This document shows, one piece after another, positions 1-9,944 of a DNA stretch of 64,000 nt. How positions within the stretch are numbered: the first letter of the stretch is position 1; every line of letters begins with the position of its first letter. A program made the position numbers and the translations under genes. The notes under the pieces are model-generated. The model had not been told where the DNA came from and ran no database searches. It was given only the letters and a program-made list of their open reading frames with translations. The stretch is from Bedellia somnulentella. Its lineage: Eukaryota > Arthropoda > Insecta > Lepidoptera > Bedelliidae. The stretch lies in contig OY755172.1 of NCBI GenBank assembly GCA_963576735.1, positions 2,666,001 to 2,730,000 of the forward strand, read 5' to 3'.

Positions 1-596
1 CAAGAGAAATTCCGATAAACGTCACATTTCTTTGAAAAGGTAAACAATAATTTTCGGTTTTAGATATTTTTTGAAATAAAATAAGGTTTCTATTCGAAGG
101 GGCCACGCAACACAGAGGGCCGCGCCCCTCAATCCTGTTTTCTCCGCTGTTATATTCGCAGTTACAACCTGGCCAGACCAGTTTGCCACTATAAATAGAC
201 ATGGCCGCTGTGTCACGTGACACCGTGGATCCTTTGGACAACTGCTCATGTTGGACTCAAATTCTCAATAGGTGCTGACTTCGAGAAAGGCATGTTGAAT
301 ACCGGTAGAGCTTTCTTTGGTAGACTGTGAGCGGTAAAATCTAACGATGTTTTGTACAAATTATTTCAATTATGATATGTAATTTATTGATAACGTTGGT
401 CCTTGTCACTTTACTTACTTATCGGCACTTATTTCACACAGCACAAATACTTGCCTACCTTAGGATGGGCCATAGTCCACCACGCTAGCGTGGTGCCTGT
501 TTCCAGACTAAAGACCTCCATCGCAATATTACCTGGAATTGACGGGTTTGTGTGTCCTCCAAAGCATGGAATCCCCTTTATTTATTGATAATTAAG
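1..596. other. No gene; one old repeat fragment
   Basis: I see no supported exon here. About 455-535 resembles 14695-14770: both have an ATAGTCCACCAC core followed by a similar CAGACTAA stretch, so both are probably decayed pieces of one interspersed repeat. The open frames on either strand have no recognisable domain. Confidence 0.4.
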
Positions 597-976
597 TCAT
601 GATAGTCCAGTGGGTAGAACACCCGCCCGAAAAACAGAAGGGCGTGAGTTCCAATCCTGGGACGGGCCTACACCAATTTGTCTTTTCTAAAGTCATATGT
701 GTGGTTAATTTATCATGGTTGCTAACGGTGAGGGAAAACATCGTGAGGAAACCCACATGGCTGAGTTATACTTAGTCATGTGACAGTGTATTCGTACAAA
801 ACGGCGATAGGCCTGCCCCCTATACGTGAGTACACTGTCTAAGCAAAACGTGGGTACCTTCTCTGGAAACTAGATGGCGCTTGCCATGTGAGTTCAGGAG
901 TATTGGTACCTCTGCCAACCCCTTCGGGGATAAACGGCGTGAACGTTTATGTTATGTTATTATATGTTATGTTATT
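597..976 (+). mobile_element. SINE-A copy, near full length
   Basis: This is a tRNA-derived SINE. The head has an A-box-like GATAGTCCAGTGGGTAGAA and a B-box-like GAGTTCCAATCC. The body runs from ACACCAATTTGTCTTTTCTAAAG through ACGGCGATAGGCCTGCCCCC. The 3' end is CCAACCCCTTCGGGGATAAA, then CGGCGTGAACG and a (TTATG)n tail. In better-preserved copies, such as 39717 and 55135, the A box reads TAGCTCAATGGGTAGA and the B box GTGTTCAAATCCC, as expected for Pol III internal promoters. Confidence 0.85.
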
Positions 977-2104
977 TATCCAAAAATCTTGCATTTTGTA
1001 TCCCAGTGATTAAATCCTACAAATTTAATTAGTTAGTGTACCCAGCTACCTCCCGATTGTGAGTTGTGATTCTATAAATCGCTGAGGCAGTTTGACTTGA
1101 TTTGAATTTCATATGTAACAAAAGGAATAATTTTAATACCTATACAATACAACTAATAGGATATTTAATTATTTTGAAACCTAATAGAAATATAATTTTA
1201 GGTCATGGACAAACTGAATGAGTATTATTAATGCTAAATTCGGATTTATTATTGTAACATTATTATCACAGAAGAAAGATTACACTTGCAACACTATTTA
1301 GGTTTTGCATTTATTTTATGTGATATTTGGTAGGCTTAAGAATCATTTTTGATATGCTTAGTAATCCAAGCCGGTAAGAGAAGATTTCAAATACTACTAG
1401 CATATGTAACTTAGAAATGGTCACCAATCAGTGTAATTATACCAAACTGCTTTACCGTTGGCTAAAGAAATATCAGTTTACTATTCATTAAATTCTATAA
1501 ATGCAGTTCTAATCGCAGCAGGCGCATTCCTATTTTATTATTTTTAGCGCAATTTTTACGACCGGCGCCATACTTATTTGTCAACGAATACCAACTTGGA
1601 CTAACAAGTTACCTTGCATAGTTGTATAATCATTTAATTATGGATCGGAATTTTTATTTTTAGAAACCTTTTTAGTTATTCTATGTTCGTACCACACGTG
1701 TCTTTGCGCCTAACGTGTAAGGCGCGTCGACTCCTTGGTTGTAAACTTCTTACATATTCATGTTTTTTTTCAATTATCATGTCAGACATGATAACTATAA
1801 ATGACGCTGGCAGAATTGTAAGCAGTCTTTGTTCTCTGACTTTGACCAAATTGTCGAAGTAAGGGAAGTCGTAGTCGTTTGAGCGGTTTTTTAATTTCCT
1901 TCTTTTTTGTGCAATGCGTTCAGAAAAAAAAGTCGCCTAATCTTGATACACTATACTTTAATTACTTATTTGTTTTATAGTTTAGCGATAAAAATAGTCA
2001 TTAAACTGTTTTTATCTATATTTATTTCATAAATAGGAAATATTTGTATGAGTGTTTGTTTTTAATGTATGGGGTCCGAAACGACTGAACGATTTACATA
2101 ATTC
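977..2104. other. No recognisable feature
   Basis: AT-rich DNA with no convincing exon, RNA gene or repeat of the families seen elsewhere in the window. Confidence 0.4.
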
Positions 2105-2395
2105 TTAAAAGGAAGCTATAACCCTAAGAATAAAACATAGGCTATATAATGCACACTCATATTCATTATATTCATGCATACATTCATATATAGCATTCAC
2201 ATTTATCAATAGTTTCTTACATACCCTTTTGTTCTTTATACTTTGGACTCCTGTCTTTTTAAGCCAATTCTCAATTTGATCTAAATATGTCCTCCACAGT
2301 CGTCCTCTTCTGACATTACAATCCTTATTAGAGATATACTCGTATACCTCTTTTACTAATTTACTTTCGTCCATCTTTTTTAGTACCCAAACCAT
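2105..2395 (-). pseudogene. LINE-C ORF 3' fragment (divergent)
   Basis: The reverse-strand frame contains RRGRLWRTYLDQIENWLKK followed by KNKRVCKKLLINVNAIYEC. This matches the C-terminal signature of the other LINE-C pieces (GRGQPRRTHLDQIECVLKK at 4222-4290; RRACMKRLMEVTREVCQDRTKWRSIV at 30600-30700). The fragment lacks the terminal WRSIVSAYPNGN and the (TATG)n tail. It is a 5'-truncated, diverged non-LTR retrotransposon remnant, not a gene. The LINE clade is not certain. Confidence 0.6.
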
Positions 2396-2719
2396 CTTAC
2401 CGTTTCTAGGCTAAACAATATCATGATATATGTCGTAGGGCCTATGCAACACAGTGGTGGTACATGTCAGTACAATTAAAGAAAATTACGATTACTCATG
2501 CAGAGCCGGGGCGGACCACAAGTTATAAATAATTTAATAGCAAATGTTTCTAAGAATAATATAGTTTGGTGAATATTGCCTTTCTTTAAGTTATTTGAGT
2601 AAATACAGACTTCTTTTCAGCAAAATCAATTATAACGAATATCAAATCACGTCCTAATATTACAGAAATAAACAATAAATTACGTGTTCAAGATAAAGGG
2701 GACACAGTTTTCAAAACAT

Positions 2720-3080
2720 TACATAAACATAAACGTTCACGCCGAATTTCCCCGAAGGGGTTGGCAGAGGTACTAATACTTCTGAACATCACGTGACTTT
2801 GTCACCTGGTGTTCAGAGTACCCACGTTTTGCATGGACAGTGTACTCTCGTGATAGGGGGCAGGCCTATCGCCGTTTTGTACGAATACACTGTCACATGA
2901 CTAAGTACAACTCAGCCATGTGGATTTCCTCGCGATGTTTTCCCTCACCGTTAACAACCATGATAAATTAACCACACATATGTCTTTAGAAAAGACAAAT
3001 TGGTGTAGGCCCGACCCAGGATTTGAACACTAGTTGTTTGCACGGTAACCGAGTGTTCTACCCACTGGGCTATCACGGTT
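2720..3080 (-). mobile_element. SINE-A copy with 16-bp target duplication
   Basis: Near-complete SINE-A, reversed. The tail side (AACGTTCACGCCG) is at low coordinates and the tRNA-like head (GGGCTATCACGGTT) at high coordinates. It is flanked by a perfect direct repeat, ACAGTTTTCAAAACAT, at 2704-2719 and 3081-3096, which fixes the insertion boundaries and indicates target-primed insertion. Confidence 0.9.
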
Positions 3081-3096
3081 ACAGTTTTCAAAACAT

Positions 3097-3416
3097 CTTA
3101 ATTTTTTACCCTTTGGCTGGGTACACTTTTGGATTATGACCATGATTTTACAGTAGGTAGTGTAATTGTATATAACCGCCGTGGTAAACAATTCGATTCA
3201 TATGTGAATAATATTTGCGTATCAAATTTTATATTGTAAAGGTCTTTCATCGTCATCGATGCTATTATGTAATCTGTACAAATATTTATTTAAATGGGAC
3301 AAACATACATATTTAAATATACTCACGGCTATATATCCCAAAGAGGGGCAGCCCGATCTAATAGGTAGATTTCAGAATATCTTCTTAATAGACTCTACTT
3401 TTATTATAAATGCTGA
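3097..3416. other. No recognisable feature
   Basis: AT-rich spacer between a SINE-A insertion and its partial duplicate. I see nothing supported. Confidence 0.35.
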
Positions 3417-3519
3417 AAGGGGACACAGTTTTCAAAACATTACATAAATATAAACGTTCACGCCGAATTTCCCCGAAGGGGTTGGCAGAGGTACTAATAC
3501 TTCTGAACATCACGTGACT
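3417..3519 (-). repeat. Copy of 2696-2798: SINE-A tail plus its unique flank
   Basis: About 103 bp nearly identical to 2696-2798 (one visible mismatch). It includes not only the SINE-A 3' end but also the unique flank and target-duplication sequence GGGGACACAGTTTTCAAAAC. It is therefore a local DNA duplication of an already inserted SINE, not a second insertion. Confidence 0.85.
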
Positions 3520-4098
3520 ATCTTTTATACGGTGTACATATAAAAAGGTTTTTTAAAAATTCAAATTAATGATTAATGACGTTAAGTGATATTATTTTAC
3601 AAAATCTATTAGGCAATGTATGGTATTCTTTAAAGTTTTTTCAAACAAGCGAATAATACAATAGAATAAAATTAAATATTTCTTCAAAACACGTAATATT
3701 GTTTCTTCAAGGTGACATCAATAGATAATTCATATATTCTCGTAAAGGATTTGAACGTACTGCGGTATTGTTTGCTTTTTCCGAATTTCGCATCTGAAAT
3801 CAACTTTGAATGGAAGTTTTGTGGGTAAATTATTGGCGTCAATCAGTTCAAATATATTTAGGATCGAGTCCTGAGTTGTAGCCTTTTCTTAGGCCATATG
3901 TGTCGTTTATTTATTTACAGTCTTGAAAAAAGTAGTTTCTCAATTTAACTGTATTTTTGTTACATAATTACTTAACGTAGGCAAACAAATTTGTATGGTT
4001 TGCAAGGTGTAAATATAGTATGCGTAATCAGTTGCTTTTCAATTAAGGTGAGTGAGAGTAAGAAGTGAGTAAGGAGAGGTGAAATCTATATTATATAT
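3520..4098. other. No recognisable feature
   Basis: AT-rich sequence with no supported coding or RNA feature. Confidence 0.35.
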
Positions 4099-4310
4099 CA
4101 TACATACATATACTCACGCCATTATTTCCCATTGGGGTAGGTAGAGACTATTGATCGCCACTTTGTACGCTCCTGGCTTCTTTTCATACATGCTCTTTTA
4201 TTGTTTTATTTTAGTTATTAGGTAATGTAAGTAGAGGACAACCACGGAGGACACACCTGGACCAAATAGAGTGTGTTCTCAAAAAGGCGTCCGAAGTATG
4301 AAGAATAAAA
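4099..4310. pseudogene. Rearranged LINE-C 3' end (two orientations)
   Basis: 4099-4180 is the reversed LINE-C tail (ATACTCACGCCATTATTTCCC, then the complement of the DRTKWRSIV codons). In contrast, 4222-4290 reads forward as SRGQPRRTHLDQIECVLKKA, the segment that should lie upstream on the same strand. The two halves are thus inverted relative to each other. They sit between inverted copies of ACATGCTCTTTTATT (about 4188 and 4305). Confidence 0.6.
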
Positions 4311-5032
4311 GAGCATGTATAATATATCAATTAGAATATAAATTTTCTTTTGTTGCCAAACAACTCTGAAAATCTCATTTGGCAGCCGGTAGGGAAAAAT
4401 TATCAAGTAAAAGAGCATGGGAGGTTGCTAATCAATAACGAGGTTTTTATTCTCAACACAGTGCTCATCAATCACCTGAAATCTCAGCAGACACTTTAAG
4501 CGTTTAAGAATTTAGAAAAAGGAATTTTTTCATTTAGTTGTTTTAGTCGCCCATCACCTATCATCACACGGGCAGTAATAGAAAATGAGGTTGGAAAAAT
4601 GGGGAAATTTAACATTAATTTTAAAGCAACACTCAATCTGAGGCAATTCAACAAAAACTAATTGTAGATTATGAAAATACAGCCGGCTAATGAACCATTA
4701 CCATAATAATTAGTGAGTTAATCACCATGACGGTAAAATATTATTGTTCAATTTGTTGAAATAGTATAATAATCGTGTGGCAATAAAGAGTCACCTGAGA
4801 AAGTGTAAAGAATATTTAAACTTAAAATTAATTCAAATTCAAATCCATATTATCGAAAGCATGTTATGGGCAGAAATTCTACGGTTAAGATCAAAACACA
4901 ATTATATACAAAAATCATCCATTTTAATCGGATTTCGGTCATATAAGTTTATCACTAAGATTTCCTCTGAAAACTATACCCAACGACTTCAATACCACAC
5001 CAACTCCTAACAACTTAATTCCACCATTCCAG
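4311..5032. other. Non-coding, probably intron upstream of exon at 5033
   Basis: No coding feature is supported. It ends in ATTCCACCATTCCAG, a plausible polypyrimidine-AG acceptor for the exon that follows. Earlier exons of that gene were not found in the window and probably lie upstream. Confidence 0.35.
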
Positions 5033-5191
5033 GAATCTCCCATAGACTGGGAGAAGAGCCAAGGCGATGCTCTGGCTGGTGGAGCTCCCGCCAAGAAGTG
5101 GGGCGTCAGGAACGGAGCGCACCAACAGGACACCACCACAGACCAGGCGGCACCGGTTAACAATAGCACGGATACTTGCAAACTGCTTGTT
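5033..5191 (+). CDS. CUB-like/LDLa transmembrane receptor: exon n (first found)
   Basis: First of five exons whose frames join cleanly (5033-5191, 7847-8030, 8648-8884, 9542-9679, 10778-11013; 317 codons plus stop in the window). Acceptor CCATTCCAG, donor GTT|GTAAGT, phase 0 exit. It encodes 53 residues: a hydrophilic linker (ESPIDWEKSQGDALAGG...), an NNST N-glycosylation sequon and CKLLV at the end. The following exon continues as YVGDTKTPIWRLSLCGG, which together resembles the second half of a CUB-type beta-sandwich. The whole product looks like a type I membrane protein with an extracellular CUB-like segment, one LDLa module, one membrane helix and a PPxY tail. Drosophila Culd (CUB and LDLa domain protein) and vertebrate LDLRAD proteins share parts of this layout. 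I cannot assign orthology without a search. The signal peptide and start codon lie outside what I can find. Confidence 0.65.
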
Positions 5192-5330
5192 GTAAGTCTT
5201 TTATTTGATAATTCTGATATCAAGTGGTTCTTTGTTATGTTGTTTGCTGTAAAGTGGCTGGAATGGCATTGACCCGTTTCTTTGCGCGCGGGTGTTGTAT
5301 AAGGGGAATTGTATTATGAATTGAATGATT

Positions 5331-5516
5331 CGGCTTTTTAAGTGATTGTTGGGTGATGTGAGCGGGGACCCATCACAAGCTTTCACCCATTTTACAATCT
5401 TTATTGCCCTTTATTTTACAATATTTTCCCCGTTTAGGTTCAAAAATGAATTACGAGTTAGAGAGAGTTAGTTTTCTAAAGCTCTTGCTACCCTTTCTGG
5501 GGTTTATAACCGTGAT
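5331..5516 (+). mobile_element. SINE-B relic
   Basis: A decayed SINE-B in the intron. It keeps TTTTTAAGTGATTGTTGGGTGATG, GACCCATCACAAG and the end block AGCTCTTGCTACCC...TTTATAACCGTGA. The head and (TATG)n tail are lost. The 91-residue frame across it is an accident of this repeat. Confidence 0.55.
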
Positions 5517-5799
5517 TTTGTCCTTCATTAAAACCTTCATAATACCTGGTCTTCTGCCACCCGTCTTCATCGTATTGCTACGACCATTATCACGGACCAC
5601 AGTCAACCCACATTGCGTTATTTGGTACACAGTCGGACTGATTAAGATGTACATAGCTCTGTCACATTTTTATGTTTAAGAAGTAAGAACTAATTTCGTT
5701 GTCAAATGCCTACCGTGTCTCATGTCCGTAGAACATATGTACATGGTTGCCATTCCAGTAACTATTAGATAAACCGTCGTCGTTTCTGCCTGCAATGTA

Positions 5800-6066
5800 A
5801 GGGCCGGCGCTCACTGCCGGCATGGCATGGCAAAGGATTTCGGTATAGATACAGCATTTTTAATTTTATTGCCATGCGTATAGAATTCATTTTGACACAA
5901 CGATGCCGAGGGAGGCCGCGGTAGGACAGAACGTCGGCATCGTTGTGTCAAAATGAAGTAAAATGAATTCTATACTCATGGTAATAAGATTAAAAATGCT
6001 ATATCTTTACCGAAATCCTTTGCCATGCCATGCCATGCCATGCCGGCAGTCAGCGCTGGCCCTAAT
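5800..6066. mobile_element. Foldback MITE, ~265 bp
   Basis: A long imperfect palindrome. The left arm AGGGCCGGCGCTCACTGCCGG pairs with the right-end complement AGGGCCAGCGCTGACTGCCGG. The pairing continues inwards through CATGGCATGGCAAAGGATTTCGGTA and TTCATTTTGACACAACGATGCCGA. AATGT occurs on both outer flanks and may be a target duplication. There is no coding capacity. Superfamily not assigned. It sits in an intron of the LDLa gene. Confidence 0.8.
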
Positions 6067-6130
6067 GTGTTCTTGCCCGCGAATTGTTACTACAATCTAA
6101 TGTCATTGGTTGTTTACCAATTATTTAATA

Positions 6131-6395
6131 CTAGCTTTCCGCCCACGGGTTCGCCCGCGTGGACTTTGGTTATATTGCGGTATTAAGCATAATTATAAGC
6201 AAATTTCTCGTTCCCGCGATTTCCCTCGGGAATATATTTTTTCCGGGATAAAAAGTACCTTTTTATTTAATCTGGACTTGAACCTATACGTCTGCAAAAT
6301 TTCAAAGCAATCGGTTCAGTAGTTACGACGTGAAAGCGGAACAAACAAACAAACAAACAAACTCACTTTCAGATTTATAATATTAGTAAGGATTT
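6131..6395 (+). mobile_element. RTE-type non-LTR retrotransposon 3' end
   Basis: Starts ACTAGCTTTCCGCCCACGGG, passes through TTCAAAGCAATCGGTTCAGTAG and ends in (ACAA)n and TTTATAATATTAGTAAGGAT. This arrangement is widespread in arthropod RTE-like 3' ends. The copy is 5'-truncated with no ORF. A related reversed copy lies at 59690-59893. Confidence 0.6.
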
Positions 6396-7094
6396 TAAGG
6401 TATTAGCTGAAAATAAACTAAGTCTTGTGTTTTACGAATCCTGAATACTCACGATTTAATGTCGTCAATGTCAGTAACCTTGATGAATCAAAAGTAATAT
6501 TTGTGATTAAATATCTGTTTCCTCCAGATTTATCTGCGTCATTGCGTTACGTGTATTGGGTTTGCCCATAGTATAGCCGTGCAAAGTATCATAATATACT
6601 ATTTAAAATACTACAGTTTATATACTGAAATCATTTAGATCCTTTTACAGTTCTCTCGTTCTATTTAATTCAACTTGCTTTTTATACTTGCAAATGCACC
6701 AGACGCGTGCACAAGCCTACTATAATTTATTAAAGCTCTCTCACTCAAGTGTTCTTGACTCCTGCCTTAATCAAATCCAATCTAGAGGCGACAACGGGAC
6801 TGCAGAAGCCATACAAAGCTAGCGGGTTCATACTGCGGGGTAATTGGGGTCAAATAACGCTGGTCATCATGCCATCAGACGGACGTCAATGGACGTAATT
6901 GGAGAAATCTGATAATATATGTGTTTTGTTGCTCAATGCTGTACTGGGTTCCATTGTCGTTTTGGTTTGCGAAAACACACTGGCTTTGTTTTGTTCGCCT
7001 GTTCGGTAATTTTTACGCGGCTTTGTTTTTCTCGCCCGTTTGGTAATATAACTGAATTATTATATTAAGAAACAACTTCCAAATGTAGTTTCTA
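6396..7094. other. Intron sequence, nothing recognised
   Basis: No supported feature. Part of the intron between the exons at 5033 and 7847. Confidence 0.35.
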
Positions 7095-7152
7095 GCTCTA
7101 TGGCTTGGCCTAACCCTTTTTGGGATTTATAGCCGTGAGTATGTATGTATGT
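7095..7152 (+). mobile_element. SINE-B 3' tail fragment
   Basis: Only the last ~60 bp: AGCTCTATGGCTTGGCCTAACCC, then GGGATTTATAGCCGTGAGT and (ATGT)n. Confidence 0.6.
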
Positions 7153-7275
7153 AAATTAAAAAATATCATATTATAAATTATTATTTTAAAAAATGCACTG
7201 CAGCTACTGATTTAAACACAAACAAAGAAAAAAGTCTTCGCTCATGGCGGCTTGTACACATACTACTTAAACAAC

Positions 7276-7492
7276 ACTCGGCTATATATCCCAAAAAGGG
7301 GTAGCCAGAGCTTTGAAATTAGATATACCTCAGGCACTTTTCGAAGTTGAGGGGGAAAAAAGATGGTAAACTAAGCATCCTTGATTGATTATGGGTTTCC
7401 TCTCACAATAACTAAAATAGCCGCAAAACCCTAAACCTCCTCTTACGTCTCCCCTTTGAAGAAAGGGGTCAGTGCTGTTCTAGCCTGACATT
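7276..7492 (-). mobile_element. SINE-B copy (diverged)
   Basis: Reversed SINE-B starting CTCGGCTATATATCCC with GGGGTAGCCAGAGCT. The middle is diverged, but CCTCTTACGTCTCCCC and GTCAGTGCTGTTCTAGCC mark the head. Confidence 0.65.
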
Positions 7493-7547
7493 GTGACGTA
7501 AATATTTCCACAGGATGAAACGACAATCTTGAACTTAATTACATAAA

Positions 7548-7770
7548 TATATATACTCACGTCTATAAATCTCTAAAAGGGGTAGCCAGAGCTACAGAAT
7601 AAGAAATTCTGCAGCCACTTTTGGAAGTTGATTGGGGAAAAGTTAGTAAAATAAATGTTGTTGGTGATGGGTCTCCAACCGCAACGCCCAAAAAATACTT
7701 AAGAAGCCCCAATACCCTTAGTCGCCCTTAGGGACTTAATGGGGTAGTGCTATTCTAAGCCGTGTCGGCT
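7548..7770 (-). mobile_element. SINE-B copy
   Basis: Reversed SINE-B, intact from ATATACTCACGTCTATAAAT to GGGGTAGTGCTATTCTAAGCC. It lies only about 75 bp upstream of the splice acceptor of the exon at 7847, so it is very close to the intron's branch-point region. Confidence 0.8.
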
Positions 7771-7846
7771 ATCACATTGCAATACTTAATAATTACCAAT
7801 ACATTATATTATTTACTCATTATATTAACCATATCCATATACCCAG

Positions 7847-8030
7847 TACGTAGGCGACACCAAGACTCCAATCTGGCGCCTGTCTCTCTGCGGTGGGAAC
7901 GCGGCTTCCATCGCCGCCCGCGCCGGGACCAAGCTGCTCCCGCCCAGCATCAGGATTGTGTGGAATCCGCCCACCTCGCCCTACCAACATACTGAGAAAC
8001 TGAGGCTGGTGGTTACGGCTGTGAATAGTG
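7847..8030 (+). CDS. CUB-like/LDLa receptor: exon n+1
   Basis: Acceptor TATACCCAG, donor AATAGTG|GTGAGT; phase 0 in, phase 1 out. It encodes YVGDTKTPIWRLSLCGGNAA, then SIAARAGTKLLPPSIRIVWN and PPTSPYQHTEKLRLVVTAVNS. The composition is clearly unlike the AT-rich surroundings (GC-rich third positions). With alternating hydrophobic strands and a single Cys, it looks like the C-terminal half of a CUB-like domain just before the LDLa module. The CUB assignment is inference; the exon itself is well supported by frame, splice signals and codon use. Confidence 0.8.
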
Positions 8031-8117
8031 GTGAGTACTTACTATGTTAATTATGAAAAAATATACTTTCTATGACAATAACAAACTGCAAAAGCTGTTG
8101 GGCGGCCCAAACCAGCC

Positions 8118-8170
8118 ATCCCTCGCCCTACCACCATACTGAGAAACGGCTGATGGCCACCGCTGTTAAA
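8118..8170 (+). pseudogene. Relic of the 3' part of exon 7847-8030
   Basis: CCTCGCCCTACCACCATACTGAGAAACGGCTGATGG closely follows exon n+1 codons at 7972-8010 (same SPYxHTEK codons). It then decays, and no donor GT survives (AAAAGTGATGCTC where the exon has AATAGTGGTGAGT). It is a broken partial tandem duplicate of the exon lying ~90 bp downstream in the intron. Confidence 0.8.
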
Positions 8171-8647
8171 AGTGATGCTCGATATTGAGAATCAGTCCAT
8201 GCCATTTCTAAATCCATTTTGCACATTTCAAACTTAACATAAGTTTCAGTCAACGCTCTTCTGATTACCAAAACTAAATAATGCTAATATCTGTCATTTT
8301 CATCGACAACGCTGAAAAGTCTGATTCACGGTAGTTTTTACCAATCTTGTGGTACTTTGCCACTTGACCAGCACTTAAGAAAGTAAAGTACGAGTATAAT
8401 CAAAAGCTAAGAAGCCTTTACCACCTCTCAGCATTTCTATACTTCTAACTTACTAATACTTCAACAGCATTTAAATTATTCTTTTATTTCCATCCCCACC
8501 ATCCCATGAAAAAGTATTAATTTTTGCTCTCTCAGTCTTTCTTACACGCAATCGCAATCTATCATACTTCTTTAAGTTCCTCTCTACCGAATCCATGAAT
8601 CCTCAGTTTCAACCAAAGACTTCTAACCTAAAACATCTAAATTTCAG

Positions 8648-8884
8648 GAGCAGTCTGTGCCAACGACTCTCAATTCGTCTGCGGTTCAACAGGCCTCTGC
8701 ATCGCCTCATATTTAGTATGCGATGGGGTCCGCCATTGTCCTGGTGGTGAGGATGAGGAGTCCATGGCTTGCTCTCACAGACGAGACCCTCCTCTCTTGG
8801 AGCTCCTGAGGAGGTTCGCTGCCAGGAACCAGGAGTTACTCGGACTTGACCACACTGATGTGGCCACTAAGCCTTCTGTTATTA
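8648..8884 (+). CDS. CUB-like/LDLa receptor: LDLa exon
   Basis: Acceptor AATTTCAG, donor GTTATTA|GTGAGT; phase 1 in and out. It encodes a complete LDL-receptor class A module with six cysteines: C-ANDSQFV-C-GSTGL-C-IASYLV-C-DGVRH-C-PGGEDEESMA-C. A linker follows, SHRRDPPLLELLRRFAARNQ and ELLGLDHTDVATKPSVI. Compared with the usual CDGxxDCxDGSDE signature, two acidic ligands are changed (D to H before the fifth Cys, D to G after it) while EDE is kept, so calcium binding may be altered. NDS is a possible N-glycosylation site. Residues LLELLRRFAARNQELL form a likely amphipathic helix before the membrane segment. LDLa identity is secure; the ligand is unknown. Confidence 0.9.
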
Positions 8885-9046
8885 GTGAGTGCTGTTTTTA
8901 GTTTTTATTTTGCTTTTGTTATGGAATTATTTAAATCAGATATCAGCTAGATAAACGTGGACGGCACGTTATGAAAGCCTAACGGAATATTGATTTGAGA
9001 AGACATTATTTAAGAAGACTGTAATAATAAACAAAATTTTAATGAG

Positions 9047-9250
9047 CTATGTAGTGTTAGCTTAGAATGAAATTACCTCATTGCTTCCCGTAAGAGTTCG
9101 TAAGAGGCGACTAAGGGCTTTTTAGGTAATTATTGGGTGATGCGGTTAGAGAGCCATCACCAGCACCTCTATTTTGCTACCTATCTCCACAAAACTTTCA
9201 AAAGTAGCTGAGGTATTTTTAATTCTGTAGCTATGTCTTAGCTACCTCTG
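9047..9250 (+). mobile_element. SINE-B copy in intron (diverged)
   Basis: Forward SINE-B from TGTAGTGTTAGCTTAGAATG through GTAAGAGGCGACTAAGGGC and AAAGTAGCTGAGG. The distal tail is degraded. Confidence 0.7.
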
Positions 9251-9541
9251 CTCAGAACCTTCTGCCGCTCTTTTATGTACGTTTTGAACGATACCTAGCT
9301 ACCGCTGCCTAAAAACCTGAACATTCATCCATTGGAAGCACTAGTGTACATCCACATAGCCATCCTTTAAATGCGTCCACAATTACCAAATCAGTCCTTC
9401 TTAACTCTCATTTAATCCCTGATTCACCAAGTCAAAAGGCCTCCTTATGGGAATTCTGCATTAACTTTTAGTCATCCAATATCGGGCCTTCTTATGACCT
9501 TATCCATTTATCCAGAAATTTTATATTTTTTTATTTTCCAG

Positions 9542-9679
9542 TGAGGATAGAAGAGGGAGAACAGAAATCAAACGCCCTAATGGAGTTCGCCGCAGCATTG
9601 AAACCGTACGGCCCGTGGAGCTACCTCGTGGTCGGGATGCTGGTCTGCGCTACCATCCTCATGTTCTGTCTGGCTTGGG
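9542..9679 (+). CDS. CUB-like/LDLa receptor: transmembrane exon
   Basis: Acceptor TTTATTTTCCAG, donor GCTTGGG|GTTAGT; phase 1 in and out. It encodes MRIEEGEQKSNALMEFAAAL, then KPYGPW and the hydrophobic run SYLVVGMLVCATILMFCLAW. That run is one membrane-spanning helix of about 20 residues without charge. Basic and palmitoylatable residues (ECCCKRSK) follow in the next exon, giving a type I topology with the tail in the cytoplasm. A damaged duplicate of this exon lies at 9945-10044. Confidence 0.88.
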
Positions 9680-9944
9680 GTTAGTGCATTGAGAACTTTT
9701 TTAAAATTATAATTCCAGCGAATATAGTCTATTGTTGGGTACAGAACTTAACTGAATAGAGCGGAACGCACAAATACTAAACGAATTTCGCTAAACTCGA
9801 ATTGTCGACTTTATGTTCTGGGTTTTGTTTGTAATACATTTTCTTTGCTGACGTCAGTGTCATACACTGAAAATTTGTCGGATAGTGACATCCTTTGTTT
9901 CTACTACTAAGTTCTTCTATGGGTATAGGCCTAAATATCTATTG

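Noticed and set aside
142..330. A possible exon (frame reading WILWTTAHVGLKFSIG) after TTCGCAG
   Set aside because: Every frame from that acceptor meets a stop before the open stretch, and the donor GTGAGC is weak. No domain is recognisable.
5404..5679. 91-residue hydrophobic frame
   Set aside because: Its first part is a decayed SINE-B, and it lies in an intron between phase-compatible exons.
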